Below are positions 37,361 through 49,882 of a stretch of 64,000 nt of DNA, piece after piece. The stretch is taken from assembly GCA_023614405.1 (NCBI GenBank), contig CM042694.1, positions 132,933,711-132,997,710 on the forward strand. The letters run 5' to 3'. Every line of letters starts with the position of its first letter. The first letter of the stretch is position 1. The position numbers were made by a program, and so were the translations under genes. The notes below the pieces were generated by a model. The model made no database searches. It saw nothing but the letters and a program-made list of their open reading frames with translations, and was not told the origin of the DNA. The DNA is from Avena insularis (taxonomy: Eukaryota > Streptophyta > Magnoliopsida > Poales > Poaceae).

Positions 37361-38921
37361 TGATACGTTGCAAACGTATCTATAATTTTTGATGTCCCAT
37401 GCTTGTTTTATATCTACTTTCTTATGTTTTGTCCACACTTTGGAGTATTTTTACACATTTTCTGTAACTAACCTATTAACAATATGACACAGTGCCAGTT
37501 ACCTGTTTTCTGTTGTTTTTGGTTCCAGAAAAGCCAGAAAATGAATATTCTCGGAATTAGATGGGACAAAAGCCAAAGTCAATATTTCACCAAGGGGAAC
37601 ACGGAGCCAGAAGACGAGACGGAGAGGGGCCAGGGGCTGGCCACACCACCTGGCCACGCGACCAGGCCTGGCCCGTGCCTAGGGGTGGTGTAGCCGCCTC
37701 GGGCACCCCCTCGCCCCCCTTTCACCTATAAGAAGCCTCCAATACAGAAACCCTAAGTACCCGATAAAAATTCCACGAAAGAGTCTGTAGCCGCCGCCAT
37801 CTCCATCCCTAGATTGGGAGGGATCTGAAGCTCTTCCCGGCACCTTGCTGGAGGGGCGAGATCACCCTGGAGGCCTTCTTCATCACCATGCCTGCCTCTG
37901 GTGTGATGCGTGAGTAGTTCATCCCTAGACTACGGGTCCATGGAGTAGCTAGATGGTTGGTTCTTCTCCTTTGTGCTACCATGTTCAGATCTTGTGAGCT
38001 CCGTTCAGGATCAAGACCATCTGTTTGTAATCATACATGTTGTGTTTGCAGGGATCCGATGGATATTGAGATGCTATTTCAGATTGATTATTGATTCTAT
38101 CATCTATTTTTTATTTGTGATCTTGCATGCTCTCCGTTGTTAGTAGCTATCTTGGCCGAGTAGATGCTAGCAACTCCAAGAGGGAGTATTTATGCTCGAT
38201 AGTGGGTTCATGCCTATAGTAATTTGGGGAAGTGACATAAATCTCTAAGGTACTAGATGTGCTATTTCTACTAGGGAGAAAACAACAATCCTTTGTTCAT
38301 AGAACAATCGTATTGTTTACTTTACACACTTTGCTTAATGCAATTATCTGTTGCTTGCAACTTAATACTAGAGGGGGTTTAGATGATAACCTGAAGGTGG
38401 ATTATTAGTCATATATGCAGTTGGATTACGGTTTATGTATAATGTTGTAATGCCCAATCATATCTCATAGGAGTCAATATGATTAGTATATGCATGTATG
38501 CTTTCTCGATGTTTGTCAATTGCCCCGCTGTAATTTGTTCACCCAACATGTCATCTATCTTAAGGAGAATCACTACTAGTTAACTATGGACCCCGGTCCT
38601 TTCTTTTACCATCAATCTACAATCTACTATTTACTGTTTTCTGTTTACTTTCTACAACCAATTACTATCTTCTACACAATACGTTTAATCCTTTGTTTTC
38701 AGCAAAACCGGTGAGATTGACAACCTCACTATAAGTTGGGGGCAAAGTTCTGTGGTTGTGTTGTGCAGGATTCCAAGTTGGAAACAACACCGTGGAGATG
38801 TTTCCTTGCTCCTACTGGTTCGATAACCTTGGTTTCATAACTGAGGGGAAACTTGTTGATGTGCTCATCATACCTTCCTCTTGGGGTTCCCCAACGAGCT
38901 CGAATATATTTTGTGCCATCA
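37361..38921 (+). repeat. 5' LTR of the inner element
   Basis: It starts TGATACGTTG and ends in CATCA. A promoter-like CTATAAGAAGCC lies near 37,726. It aligns along its length with 43,948-45,471; the 3' copy lacks a short stretch near 45,230 that is present here around 38,650-38,690. Confidence 0.93.
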
Positions 38922-39110
38922 AGCTATTTTTCTAGCGCCGTTGCCGGGGAGTCAAGGACATCTTCACAAGGGGAGTCCCTCATAACCAATCTCTTTACTT
39001 TGTTTTATTTGTTTTTCATAGTTTATTTTTGCCTTGTTTGCTTGTTTCTTTATTAAAACACAAAAAAATAGTTGTACTAGTTTGCTTCTTTATACTAAAA
39101 ACACACAAAA

Positions 39111-41162
39111 ATGACTACTCTTGAAAACACTAAGTTGTGTGACTTCACTAGCACCAACAACAATGATTTCATGTGCACACCTATTGCTCCACCTGTTCCT
39201 GAAGCTACTTTCTTTGAAATTAAACCTGCTTTACTCAATCTTGTTATGAGAGAACAATTTTCTGGTATTGGTATTGAAGATGCTGCTGCTCATCTTAATA
39301 ACTTTGTTGAACTTTGAGAGATGCAAAAACATAGGGATATAGATGGAAATATTATTAAGCTTAAATTGTTTCCTTTCTCTTTGAGAGGAAAAGCTAAAGA
39401 ATGGTTGCAATCCCTAACTAGAAATAGTATTGATTCTTGGACTACATGCAAATATGCTTTCATTGGAAAATACTATCCTCCTGCTAAGATTATATATATG
39501 AGAAGTGAAATAATGAAATTTAAACAATCTGATAATGAACATGTTGCTCAAGCTTGGGAAAGAACGAAATCTTTGGTAAAGAATTGTCCCACTCATGGAC
39601 TGACTGCTTGGATGATTATCCAAACGTTTTATGAAGGACTAAATTATTCTTCAAGAAATCTACTGGATTTTGCTGCTGGAGGTACCTTTATGACCATTAC
39701 TTTGGGTGCTGCAACAAAGCTTCTTGATAATATGATAGTTAACTCTTCTGAATGGCACACTGAGAGAGATCCACAAGGTAAGGAGGTAAATTCTGTTGAG
39801 GAAACCTCCTCCTTGAGTGATAAAATGGATGTTATTATGTCTATGCTTATTAATGGGAAAGCTCATATTGATCCAAATCATGTTCCCTTAGCCTCTTTGG
39901 TTGCTCAAGAAGAGCAAGTTGATGTGAACTTTATAAGAAATAATAATTTGGGCAACAATGCTTATGGTAATAACAATTATAGGCCTTACCCTCCTAATAA
40001 TACTTATGGTTATCATGGTAAACCTGGAATACCTAGTGAAAAAAGAATTTTAGAAGTTGAAAGAGCCACTAAAAACTTAATGCAAATGCAATATGAGCAG
40101 AATAAATTATTTACCAAAACCATGGAGGAACAATCTACTATTTTGAAAAATATTAGTCATCAACTTGAGAGTTTAAATAGGGAAATTCCTAGTTTGCAAT
40201 TAAAACTTTCTAATGCTGAAAGAAATATATCATCTTTGTCTGAAGCACAATCCTCTTTGATTAATAAAATGGCTGCCAAACCTAAAACTATTGAAAATCC
40301 CTTTGCTGCTACTAATGCCATACAAGTTAGGATTGATGAAAATGTTAGACTGTTAGCTAAATTGCATGCTAAGTGGGAAAGAGAAGATAAAATTGCTAGA
40401 AATATTAGTATTTCTACTATCACTACCACTAATGTTGAAGCTAGTAAACCCAATGGAATCTTTTCTAATAAAAATGCTAAAATTCTTTGAAATATGGGAA
40501 ACAATAGCTCTACTAATTTAGATGATAATTATGATTTTGATCTTGATGGTTGCAATATCTCTAAAGTAATTATGTTCTTACAAAATCTTGCTAAAAGTCC
40601 TAATGCTAGTGCTATGAATATGGCCTTTACAAAACACATTACTGATGCTCTCATAAAAATTAAAGAAGAAAAGATGAAACATAAAGCTTCTATTCCTATG
40701 AAATTAGAAGATGATTGGGAACCCATCATTAATATGAAAGTGAATGATTTTGATCTCAAAGCTTTATGTGACCTTGATAGTAGTGTTTCTATTATGCCTA
40801 GAAAGATTTATGAAGTGCTTGATTTGCCACCATTGGAAGATTGTTATTTAAATGTCCCACTTGATGATAATGCTAAAAAGAAACTCATGGGGAGTATTAA
40901 TGATGTTATTATTATAGTTAACAATGCCTATGTCCCTATTGATTTCTATGTTTTGGATGTTGAATGCAATGCTTCTTGTCCTATTACTTTGGGAAGACCT
41001 TTTCTTAGAACTGTTGGTGCTATTATTAATATGAAAGAAGGCACCATTAAATATCAATTCCCACTCAAGAAAGCTATAGAACACTTCCCTAAGAAGAGAG
41101 ATAAGATTCCTTTTGCATCTCCTATTAAAACAAAATTTGCTCTTAATGCTTCTTCATTCTAG
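39111..41162 (+). pseudogene. gag: gag-protease polyprotein of the inner element, two in-frame TGA stops
   Basis: One frame runs from ATG at 39,111 to TAG at 41,160, interrupted only by TGA at 39,315-39,317 and TGA at 40,488-40,490. The first third holds the gag core: 'VPEATFFEIKPALLNLVM', 'LKLFPFSLRGKAKEWLQSL', 'NSIDSWTTCKYAFIGKYYP' and 'WERTKSLVKNCPTHGL'. A middle part is asparagine-rich, followed by a predicted coiled coil (about 40,035-40,290). The last part (40,700-41,110) resembles a retroviral-type aspartic protease with 'LCDLDSSVSIMPRKIYE' and ITLGRPFLRT, the usual catalytic D-x-G/S motif here reading DLDSS. Without pol, this would encode particle proteins only. Confidence 0.82.
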
Positions 41163-43947
41163 AATACTTGATTCTTTTCTTGCTTCTTATGCCTAACTTA
41201 AAGGCGTTAAAGAAAAGTACTTATTGGGAGATAACCGAAAAGTTTTAGTTGAGTCTTAGAAGTTATTGCTTCAGTAATAACCTCTCCTTATCATTTTTGT
41301 GTGGTTTTTGTGCCAAGAGTAACCTCTAATGAGAGAGAAGTAATGCTTGGGAAAGTTGATGTCCCAAAACAGATTTTTGTGCTTCGCTGTAAAAATTTGT
41401 GAATAATCTCTATATGTCGGTTTGAGCTGTAATTTTTTGTGCTTCTGCCCCAGGTTGTTATACAACTTTCATTAGTTCAACACTTTTATATTTGAGCAAC
41501 ACAAGGTCTTCGAAAAAATCGGTTTTTACCTGCTGATCTGTTTTGACAGATTTCTGCCATTATTTCCATTTGCCTCTTAATCTCTTTCTCTTTGAGTTCT
41601 CTTTGATCATTTGAACTTTTTAAAGCAAGTGATACAGTAGCTTGTGTTTTAATGGATGTTTTACTTGTGTTGGAACTGAACCAAAAGACTTATTATCTTG
41701 AGTACACTAATGTTGCTAATGAAGATTGTGTGAATTTTTGTATGAAGAAAAAAAATTCAGGTGTAAGGGAAGAATGATGTAATGAGATGAAGAATGGACA
41801 AAAGCTCAAGCTTGGGGATGCCACCCGTGTCACCCCAATAAATATTCAAGAAGTACAAGCGTCAAAGCTTGGGGATGCCCAGGGCATCCCCTTCTTCATC
41901 AATAAAAAATTTAGGTTTCTTCTAAACACTTCATTTTTATTGTTTCATGCACAGTTGTGTTGTTCTTGGAGCGTCTTCATTTTTGTTTTTGGTTTTTGTT
42001 TGCTTAGTTTGCTTGAATAAATTGGTTGGACCCCCTCATTCATGCATTATTTTTCAAATATATTGGTTTGGATTGGAAAAGAGTAGGAAAAGTTCATGCT
42101 TAAGTGGTAAAAAGGAGCTTGTTTTTGACTGTGGCCTATGCTTTGTCATGTCATGCTTGATATTGTTTTGGCTTTATGCTTAGTGATTTTTGCTGTAGCA
42201 TGACATGTTATAAACAATTGAGATTGCTTAATGTGCCTTGAAAGAATCATGCGTTGTTTTAGCATATTAAAGCATAGTATCGTGGTATTCTCCTTTCATG
42301 CTTTATTTGGGTTGACTTGGCGCATGGTCACACCATGTTAAGACTATCCCAAGTCACCATAGACTCTATGATCCTTTAGTGTTCGACTTGTAATATCACT
42401 TTATGCTTTAATTGATGATGTTTATCGCTTTGCATGATTATCGCCATTATTGCTCTCTTAGTTGGTCGCTCCCAGCCTTTTGCTAGCCTCCATACCAAGT
42501 ATGAGTTCCACTCATGCATCCAACTCCAAATAAAACCAAGTTATTCCAAAGAGTCCACCATAGCTACCTATTAGCATTTGCTATTCCAAGTATATTCATG
42601 ATTTTATTTACCTTCCGAATTAAACTTGTTATGTGAAAATTAGTGATTAAAGCTCTCACGAACTTGATGGCACACTTTACTTTTCTTGCCCCTAATAAAC
42701 TTGAACCATTGTGTCATCTATGTTGTATATGCTTGCACTTATACGTTGGGAATTAGCAGAACCATGCTATCATGGGGAACGCTTTCAACATTGCACTTGT
42801 ACATTGTACCCTGTTGATATCATGCTCTTTTGTTTATGGATGTCGTTGGTGTGAAATGAAAGGGGAGCTTGTAAGTCCATGGAGTTATGTATGTGTATTA
42901 GGGAAATGCCTGGGACGCTGGTCTAATCCATGCCTAATCATGGTGGAAACCTCCAGCATAACTAGAATGAGCAATCTATGAAGCATTCTTCTTATAAAAA
43001 AAGAGATAGAGATTGAGAAAAAGAAAAAAGGAGAGATGAGAAAAGAGGAAAGAAAGAAAAAAGCACCATTTTCCCATGGTAAATAAGAAGATTGCTGAGA
43101 TGCTCATTGTCTGCTTGCCTTGTCATTTTGATATGGGGATTCTTCCGTATCATCGGGCAAGGGGTACCCCGTTGGCGGTTCTCTATGATACACATGTACT
43201 TACTATGACAAGAACTTACCGGTAACTAAACTTGAGTAGCATGAGGAGCGGCCCTCGTATTCAAGGGACATGAGATTGCCAACTTATACTTTGTCAAGCA
43301 TATACTCCATACTTTGTTCACTTTAACTTTAATCACTTCAAGATGCTTATGATAGGGGCAATGAGAGCTGAAAGCTAATAAGTATCATAATTTTTGGAAG
43401 CTCTTTATGAGACTTGAATCCCTGCTTCCTTCTATGAAGGCCTTTCTTTTCCTTTTATGTTGAGTCTCCATCTTCTATCTTTATGCACCTATTAAGAGAA
43501 CATAGTGGCCATTCTTAGTTTAATGTGCATTGTCCCAAGACTTGTTGATTGATGCATAACTTTGATATTGCTTGTTCTTAAACTATTTGTATCTAGTCAC
43601 CCTTATGAACTTTGAAGGTGTCCTATGCATTTATATTTTGCTACACTATGAGGGACAAGCTGAATACCATTCTAATTATGCTTTCTTTATGTGAAACAAA
43701 CAAACGTCTTGCAAAGCATTGTTATTCATGAATCTTTTGTTTGTACCTTTTCATGCTACAACATAGTTGCTATGTCTTATTGTTAGAACTATATCTTTCA
43801 TGCTATGTTAAAGTACTATGGTCCCAGCTATCAATGTTTTACAAATACTTTGATCAAGTTTATAATGGTGCATGTCACCTCAAAATTTATTCTTTCTTTT
43901 TATCACTTACCTACTCGAGGACGAGCATGAGTTAAGCTTGGGGAATT
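41163..43947 (+). other. Long non-coding 3' region of the inner element
   Basis: About 2.8 kb between the gag-protease stop and the 3' LTR has no reverse-transcriptase or integrase motif. The frames here are short and low complexity. A GA-rich simple repeat (about 43,000-43,060) and the purine tract at 43,934-43,944 are the only distinct marks. Long non-coding 3' regions are common in Athila-type and non-autonomous gypsy elements. Confidence 0.65.
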
Positions 43948-45471
43948 TGTATATGTTGCAAACGTATCTATAATTTTTGATGTTCCATGCTTATTTTATA
44001 TCTACTTTCTTATGTTTTGTCCACACTTTGGAGTATTTTTACACATTTTCTGGAACTAACCTATTAAAAAGATGCCACAATGCTAGTTGCCTGTTTTCTG
44101 CTGTTTTTGGTTCTAGAAAAGCCAGAAAATGAATATTCTCAAAATTGGACGGGACAAAAGCCAAAGTCAATATTTCACCGAGGGAAACACGGAGCCAGAA
44201 GACGAGACGGAGAGGGGCCGGCCACACCACCTGGCTGCATGACCAGGCCTGAGCCGCACCTAGGGGTGGTGTAGCCGCCTTGGGCACCCCCTCGGCCTCC
44301 CCTTTCGCCTATAAGAAGCCTCCGATACAGAAACCCTAAGTACCCGATCAAAATTCCACGAAAGAGTCTATAGCCACCACCATCTCCATCCCTAGATCGG
44401 GAGGGATCTGAAGCTCTTCCTGGCACCCTGCCGGAGAGACAGATCACCCTGGAGGCCTTCTTCATCACCATGCCTGCCTCCGGTGTGATGCGTGAGTAGT
44501 TCATCCCTGGACTACGGGTCCATGTAGTAGCTATATGGTTGGTTCTTCTCCTTTGTGCTACCATGTTCAGATCTTGTGAGCTCCGTTCATGATCAAGATC
44601 ATCTATTTGTAATCATACATGTTGTGTTTGCAGGGATCCGATGGATATTGAGATGCTATGTCAGATTGATTATTGATTCTATAATGTCTTTGTTATTTGT
44701 GATCTTGCATGCTCTCCGTTGTTAGTAGCTATCTTGGCCGAGTAGATGCTAGCAACTCCAAGAGGGAGTATTTATGCTCGATAGTGGGTTCATGACTCTA
44801 GTAATCTGGGGAAGTGACAAAAATCTCTAAGGTACTAGATGTGTTGTTGCTACTAGGGAGAAAACAACAATCCTTTATTCATAGAACAATCGTATTGTTT
44901 ACTTTACACACTTTGCTTAATGCAATTATCTGTTGCTTGCAACTTAATACTGGAGGGGGTTCGGATGATAACCTGAAGGTGGATTATTAGTCATAGATGC
45001 AGTTGGATTACGGTCTATGTATAATGTTGTAATGCCCAATCAAATGTCATAGGAGTCAAGATGATTAGTATATGCATGTATGCTTTCTCGATGTTTGTCA
45101 ATTGCCTCGCTGTAATTTGTTCACCCAACATGTCATCTATCTTAAGGAGAATCACCACTAGTGAACTATGGACCCCGGTCCTTTCTTTTACCATCAATCT
45201 ACAATCTACTATTTACTGTTTTCTGTTTACTTGTTTAATCCTTTGTTTTCAGCAAAACCGGTGAGATTGACAACCTCACTGTAAGTTGGGGGCAAAGTTT
45301 TGTGGTTGTGTTGTGCAGGATTCCAAGTTGGAAACAACACCTTGGAGGTGTTTCCTTGGTCCTACTGGTTCGATAACCTTGGTTTCATAACTGAGGGAAA
45401 ACTTGCTGCTGTGCTCATCATACCTTCCTCTTGGGGTTCCCCAACAAGCTCGAATATATTTTGAGCCATCA
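43948..45471 (+). repeat. 3' LTR of the inner element
   Basis: It starts TGTATATGTTGCAAACGTAT, a slightly altered version of the 5' LTR start, and ends GAGCCATCA before the ACTTC duplication. The same CTATAAGAAGCC promoter-like motif is near 44,310. Confidence 0.92.
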
Positions 45472-45780
45472 ACTTCCACACATCCGTGTTACCACGGATA
45501 GTGGGCAACTCCCACTCCAACTACTTAATACGGTCGCGTAATCGCGAGAGAAGTGACAACTCCTCCACCTTTCAACGTAGTTGCGCTGCGGTTTCATCGG
45601 TTGGAGGAGAGTCACGAGGACCACTCGAAGGACCCTATTACAACCAAGCAAGAAGCAAATAAGGAAACAAGGATACATTGATAAAAGGGCGAGTGCATTC
45701 AAATGTAGCAAAGTATCAACAGGGGCACCCCCACGAAACATAGTTCAACAAAAGGAAGCTAAAATTATTACAGAGGGCAA

Positions 45781-48571
45781 CTAAGGAACGATCTGCTTCT
45801 TCGACCTGGATTTCGACTTCGGGGGCTTCCTCGAATCCATGGTAGTCTCCGATGCCACGGACTTTCCGGTGGTAGCCCAGACGCCACAGTCTTCGCCGCC
45901 TTCGCTCGCCGCAGATCCGCAAAGTATTTCACGACTATATCGATGAGCTGAGGCCCATACTTACTGCAGCTACTAGCGAAGCGACCAAACACTACCTGCT
46001 GACCATCCGCATCGACAGGCATCGCCTCCGAGACCGCGCTGCGGTCCAATTCCACGCCATGGGCTTGCGCCATCGCGAGTGCCATGGAGGTGCCGACAGA
46101 CCGCTGAGAATTCTTTAAGTCCATGGGAATACCTTCAACGAAGGATTCCACCAAGCCATCAAAGTTGTCGATTAAGCTGGCCTTAGGGATCATGTCCTCT
46201 CGGAGGCGGCTCAGCACACCATTGGCTCTTCCCAACATCTCTTGGAGGGAGACACTACGGTCCTCAACTGCGGCCACGACGCCAGCCAAAGCATCTGCGC
46301 GGGGCAAGGCCTTTGCATCGAAGCTTATGATGGCGGCATCTGAAGAACACAAGGTATCAGCACAATGACATGAAAACCAAAATAGGGAAAACGCAAGTGA
46401 AGCAGTGCAAATACCTGAGAGTGCTTTCGTAGTCGAGAAAAGCTGTTCCACGAACAACTTCTCCCTCTCAGCAGTAGAGACACACAGGTCTTCCTCACGC
46501 TTCTGCGATTCCTCCAGAGCAACGACTGCCTCATTGCGCTTCTTCTCCATTGCGGCAAGTCCCTTCTCGAGGGAAGTAACACGGCAGAGAAGTTCATTAT
46601 GCTCACCTACAAAAGGCAGAGCACGACAACCCCTGAGTTTACAAATCTCCACACAAAGCAGAGCGAAGAGTCAAGTTTAGCACAAACCTTCGACTGCGCG
46701 GTGGTGGTCGTCGAGCATGGCATGTTGTCGACCCAAGGCAAGGATCTGCTCTGTAAGGTGAGTGGAATCCTTCATGATAGGCTACACCAAAAGAAAAGAT
46801 TTGTCAACATTGACAAAAGGCAAAAAACTCAAAATTCGACTGCTAGAAGCAAAAGACACTTACATGCTCCTCCAGGGACTCCGAAGGTTCCTGTCGAGTG
46901 GGCATCCGTGCAACCATCTGGTGCCCCCAGTATGAGGGGAACTCGATGAGTTAGCATCGAAGTGGGCTGCCACCGGAGGAGAAGGCGACCATATGGCCAC
47001 CTCCTTGTTCTTAGAGTCCGTGACTCCGGATTCTTTCACAAATTGGCAGTCGTCGGAGGACGACGAAGCCGTTTGACCGCAAACGTGACCAGTATCACTT
47101 CAGAAGGGAAACTTCAAGGAAAACAAGATGAACTCGCAAATATAAAAACTCACTAGTCAAATTTGTTAAGGTCGAAAGAATCACCCGACGACTCCTTTGG
47201 AAACCGCAGCTTCTTTCGTGTGGGAGGAGCCATGGCGCGTATAAGCACGACGGGGATTGGCTCCTCTGCAGTAGTAGGAGGCCCTCCTGCATCGTTGGCG
47301 AAGAAGCATCTGAATCCTCACTACGGGAGTGCTTGCGAGTCCCGTGGTCACTAGACTCGGGGGCTTCCTCTTCTTCCTCCACGGGGACGGTGGAGCCCGA
47401 CTCGTCTTCTACATCTATCTTGCGAGGAATAATTCCTTCAGGTTTAGGAGGCAAGTTAGTGGCCACGACCCAGTCCTAATAAAAGAAAAAGCATCAGTAT
47501 ACCAAAGCACCTACAAGCAATCGAAAAAACAGGAAACTACAAAGAGAAATCCACCTCAGGTGGACGATTGCTGGCGCAGAACGGAGGCATACTGAGTCAC
47601 CCGAGAGATCCTCCTTGGTGGTGTACTTGGTTAGCAGTCGCAACCTTTTGTCTACTTCACTCGAAGAGATGCCCTCCACAGAAATGCGAGTGGCATCACT
47701 AGCACCGGTCCAACGAAACATCGGGTGCGTCCTGGCCTATAGAGGCTGAACACGGCGGCGCATCCAAGTGCGGATAAGCTCTGCTCCGCCAACTTCTTTG
47801 CCTATGCGCTTCTCGAGGTTGCAGACACGCTGATAGAGGGCCTTTATCTCTTCGACTTCGGCATGCATCACAACATTCTTCCACGACCTCCTTCGCTTGC
47901 AGGGCGCCACCGGATCGAAGGAGCGAGTCCGTAGTGTTCTCCATCCGCTTTCTGGTCGCGGATGTAGAACCACTTCTCCCGCCAACCTTGGATAGATGCG
48001 GTGAGCTTGATGTTGAAGTAGGTGGCGTTGGAGTCGACGTGGATACCGTAGCCTCCTATGTCGTAGACTACAAAACCCGACGCCGATTGACATTTGAGAT
48101 TGAAGAGTATTTTGAAGAGGCCGAAGTGCGGCTCGATTCTGAGCCAACACTCGCAAAGAGTGAAGAAGCAAGCAATGTGGAGGATATAATTGGGGGTCAG
48201 CTATGGAGCTGGAGCCCGTAAAAGCAAAGGAGACCCCTAACAAAAGGATGCAGGGGAAGATAAAGACCACGAATGATGAACGCAAGGAACATCACTCGAA
48301 AACCCGCCGGAGGACTAGAGATTACCTCGTCGCCGGGAACGTGCGAGTCATTCTCCGCGACGGAAAGCGCCCCATCCTAACACTGAGTGAATAGCTCTGA
48401 CGGCTTGATGATGGACTGGCGCCATGACCCGTTGGTGACGCGAGTCCCTGTGCCCTTCTTCTTCCCAGCGCCACCGGTGCTGGTGCCCGTGGTGGTGGCG
48501 CCTCCCTTCTTCTTGGCGGTGATAATGGTAGCCGCAGATCCAGCGGTGGCACCTCCTTTCTTCTTGCCCAT
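45781..48571 (-). pseudogene. Antisense accessory gene of the Tat element, PF04195-like ('putative gypsy type transposon')
   Basis: The gene runs opposite to gag-pol. It starts at an ATG at 48,571 (MGKKKGG..., lysine/glycine-rich). After a stop and frame change comes a domain with 'LHPFVRGLLCFYGLQLH', ILHIACFFTLCE and IEPHFGLFK (about 48,090-48,270), then GLAPFDPVAP. This resembles the plant PF04195 family. An acidic linker (47,300-47,420), a coiled coil (46,420-46,650) and a C-terminal region (45,900-46,340) follow, ending in a basic, NLS-like SRKPPKSKSRSKKQIVP and TAG at 45,781-45,783. Introns have GT-AG ends, for example 46,340-46,414. Frame breaks (near 45,895 and in the N-terminal part) mark it as decayed. 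The same gene occurs at 60.8-63.3 kb. Function is unknown. Confidence 0.7.
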
Positions 48572-49882
48572 CTTGCGCTGGCGATGTGAGCGCAGGAAGT
48601 AGCTGGGAAGGCGCGGAGCTGGTCCAGTGCCACAGAGAAGATGTGCGCAAAGGATCAGCAAGAACAACAATTGCGGAGGAAGCGCAAGCAAGAAGAGAGA
48701 TGTGGGGAAATTACCACACGATGTGCTCCTACTTAACCTCCTAGCGGATGTCATCCGACGGCCAGATGATAATCTACCAGACGTGTGGCGTACATCGACA
48801 TTGACGCATGGCAAGGGTAAACCACGAACCGTCCCCCACTACTCCCATTACGCGCGGAAATCGAGGAGATGCAGTTAAAACAGAAGATTACGCACGCCCG
48901 GTCAAATCCAAGTCAGAAAGTGGGACCCACTACTCGTCACATCCTGTCAAAGTCGCTCATGCGTAAGCGAGGTCACCTCATCACAAGATCGACGTCATCA
49001 ACTCCAGCAGGAGAACATTTTGACTACTTTAGTCCTTACTCGAGTCTTCGACTCAACCAAGCACTCAGGGGCTACTCCTAACAGAAGCGATGGCCGCGCA
49101 CTCGAAGAATTTTACGCAGATATCCAAGCACCATGAAAACCCTTCACTCGAATCAGTGATTCGATTGTGGACTCCAGGTTACTCCCATAGGGAGCGCTGA
49201 AAGCACATTCGACTGAAACAAGCAAAAAAGACGACATCAGTCGCAACATATTTATAGTCCCTACCTGAGTCTACAACTCGAATAGGCACTCGGAGGCTAC
49301 TCCCATAGGGAGCGCTGGCCACACACCCTATGATTATTTTTCTTATACATTGCACTATGTGTCGATAACATCTACACTCGAATGCTATGGCGACTCCGCC
49401 TCATATCTTTCCCTACAATGAGATTGTGTCTCCTGGGTCACCCGAATCATCTCTGCGATGGCAAAAATTCGGATGCCGCGCTTACAGCGTGAAGATAAGA
49501 CCTGAATAAGGCCTGGCAACGCATCTACTGCGCACTACCATAAATATATCCGTGCCTGCAGGTGCGATGAATATGACTTGACGGACGCGTCGAGTGCTCA
49601 CATTTACACACTGGGATTCGACTCCTGTAAGACCTCCGCGACCTGAGTCGAATTACACCAGCACTTTTCCGAATTCGAGTCCGGGGACTCGAGTTTGAGT
49701 AGATTGCGTTGTTTTCCCTAAGGCAGTTAACTGATACCGATACATCGGATAAATCATGCACGTATATCAACAATCCCTATGACACAAAACAGAACACTCG
49801 AAAATATGCTCAACTATGCACTCGAAAGACTTCATAAAGTCTCCACTCGAATTTGCGATTCCACTAGACACTCGGGGGCTAC
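48572..49882. promoter_or_regulatory. Tat element 3' untranslated region with the antisense gene's upstream sequence
   Basis: Between the antisense gene start and the 3' LTR lie about 1.3 kb without a sense gene. The part just above 48,571 is the leader and promoter of the antisense gene; it shares 'TCGATGTAC' followed by a CCACACGTC/CCACGCGTC-like motif with the matching place before the second element's accessory gene (near 60,521). The rest contains several copies of an ACTCGAAT...CTCCCATAGGGAGCGCT motif (about 49,140-49,320) that recur inverted at 59,720-60,190. No exact transcription start can be given. Confidence 0.5.

Larger units (their letters stand above)
37361..45471 (+). mobile_element. 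Athila/Sabrina-like LTR retrotransposon, nested
   Basis: Two LTRs, 37,361-38,921 (1,561 bp) and 43,948-45,471 (1,524 bp), are flanked by a perfect ACTTC at 37,356-37,360 and 45,472-45,476. The start TGATACGTTGCAAACGTATC and the end GAGCCATCA (GTGCCATCA in the 5' copy), together with LTR length, total length (8,111 bp) and gag type, suit the Sabrina group of Triticeae. A primer-binding site TAGCGCCGTTGCCGGGGAG (38,933) follows the 5' LTR and a purine tract AAGCTTGGGGA (43,934) precedes the 3' LTR. Only gag and a protease-like region are present; no reverse transcriptase or integrase is seen, so it must rely on enzymes from elsewhere. It is younger than the Tat element that it splits. Confidence 0.93.
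36695..45640 (-). pseudogene. Second antisense accessory gene of the Tat element, split by the inner element
   Basis: On the minus strand, a coiled-coil-like reading (DETAAQLR, KVEELSLLSRLRDRIK, WELPTIRGNTDVW) runs from about 45,600 to the inner element's edge at 45,472. It resumes in the same frame past it at 37,360 (KSKAKKATAHEKYLLDEVTQLNEHF, charged and heptad-like, written here only as a position-labelled label: 37,285-37,360). Further exon-like parts (RVAIRMNDL near 37,160; a clean C terminus VPHYQEVDRPAEDIVDFFEE) lead to a TAG at 36,695-36,697. Two internal stops interrupt the coil region. Reading across the duplicated ACTTC shows that the inner retrotransposon inserted into an exon. 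No function is recognised. Confidence 0.5.

Noticed and set aside
43000..43195. Minus-strand frame with a Ser/Phe/Leu-rich hydrophobic end
   Set aside because: It is the translation of a GA/CT simple repeat inside the inner element's non-coding region.
37361..45471. Inner element as a complete autonomous gypsy element
   Set aside because: No reverse transcriptase, RNase H or integrase motif was found in the 2.8 kb after the protease region.
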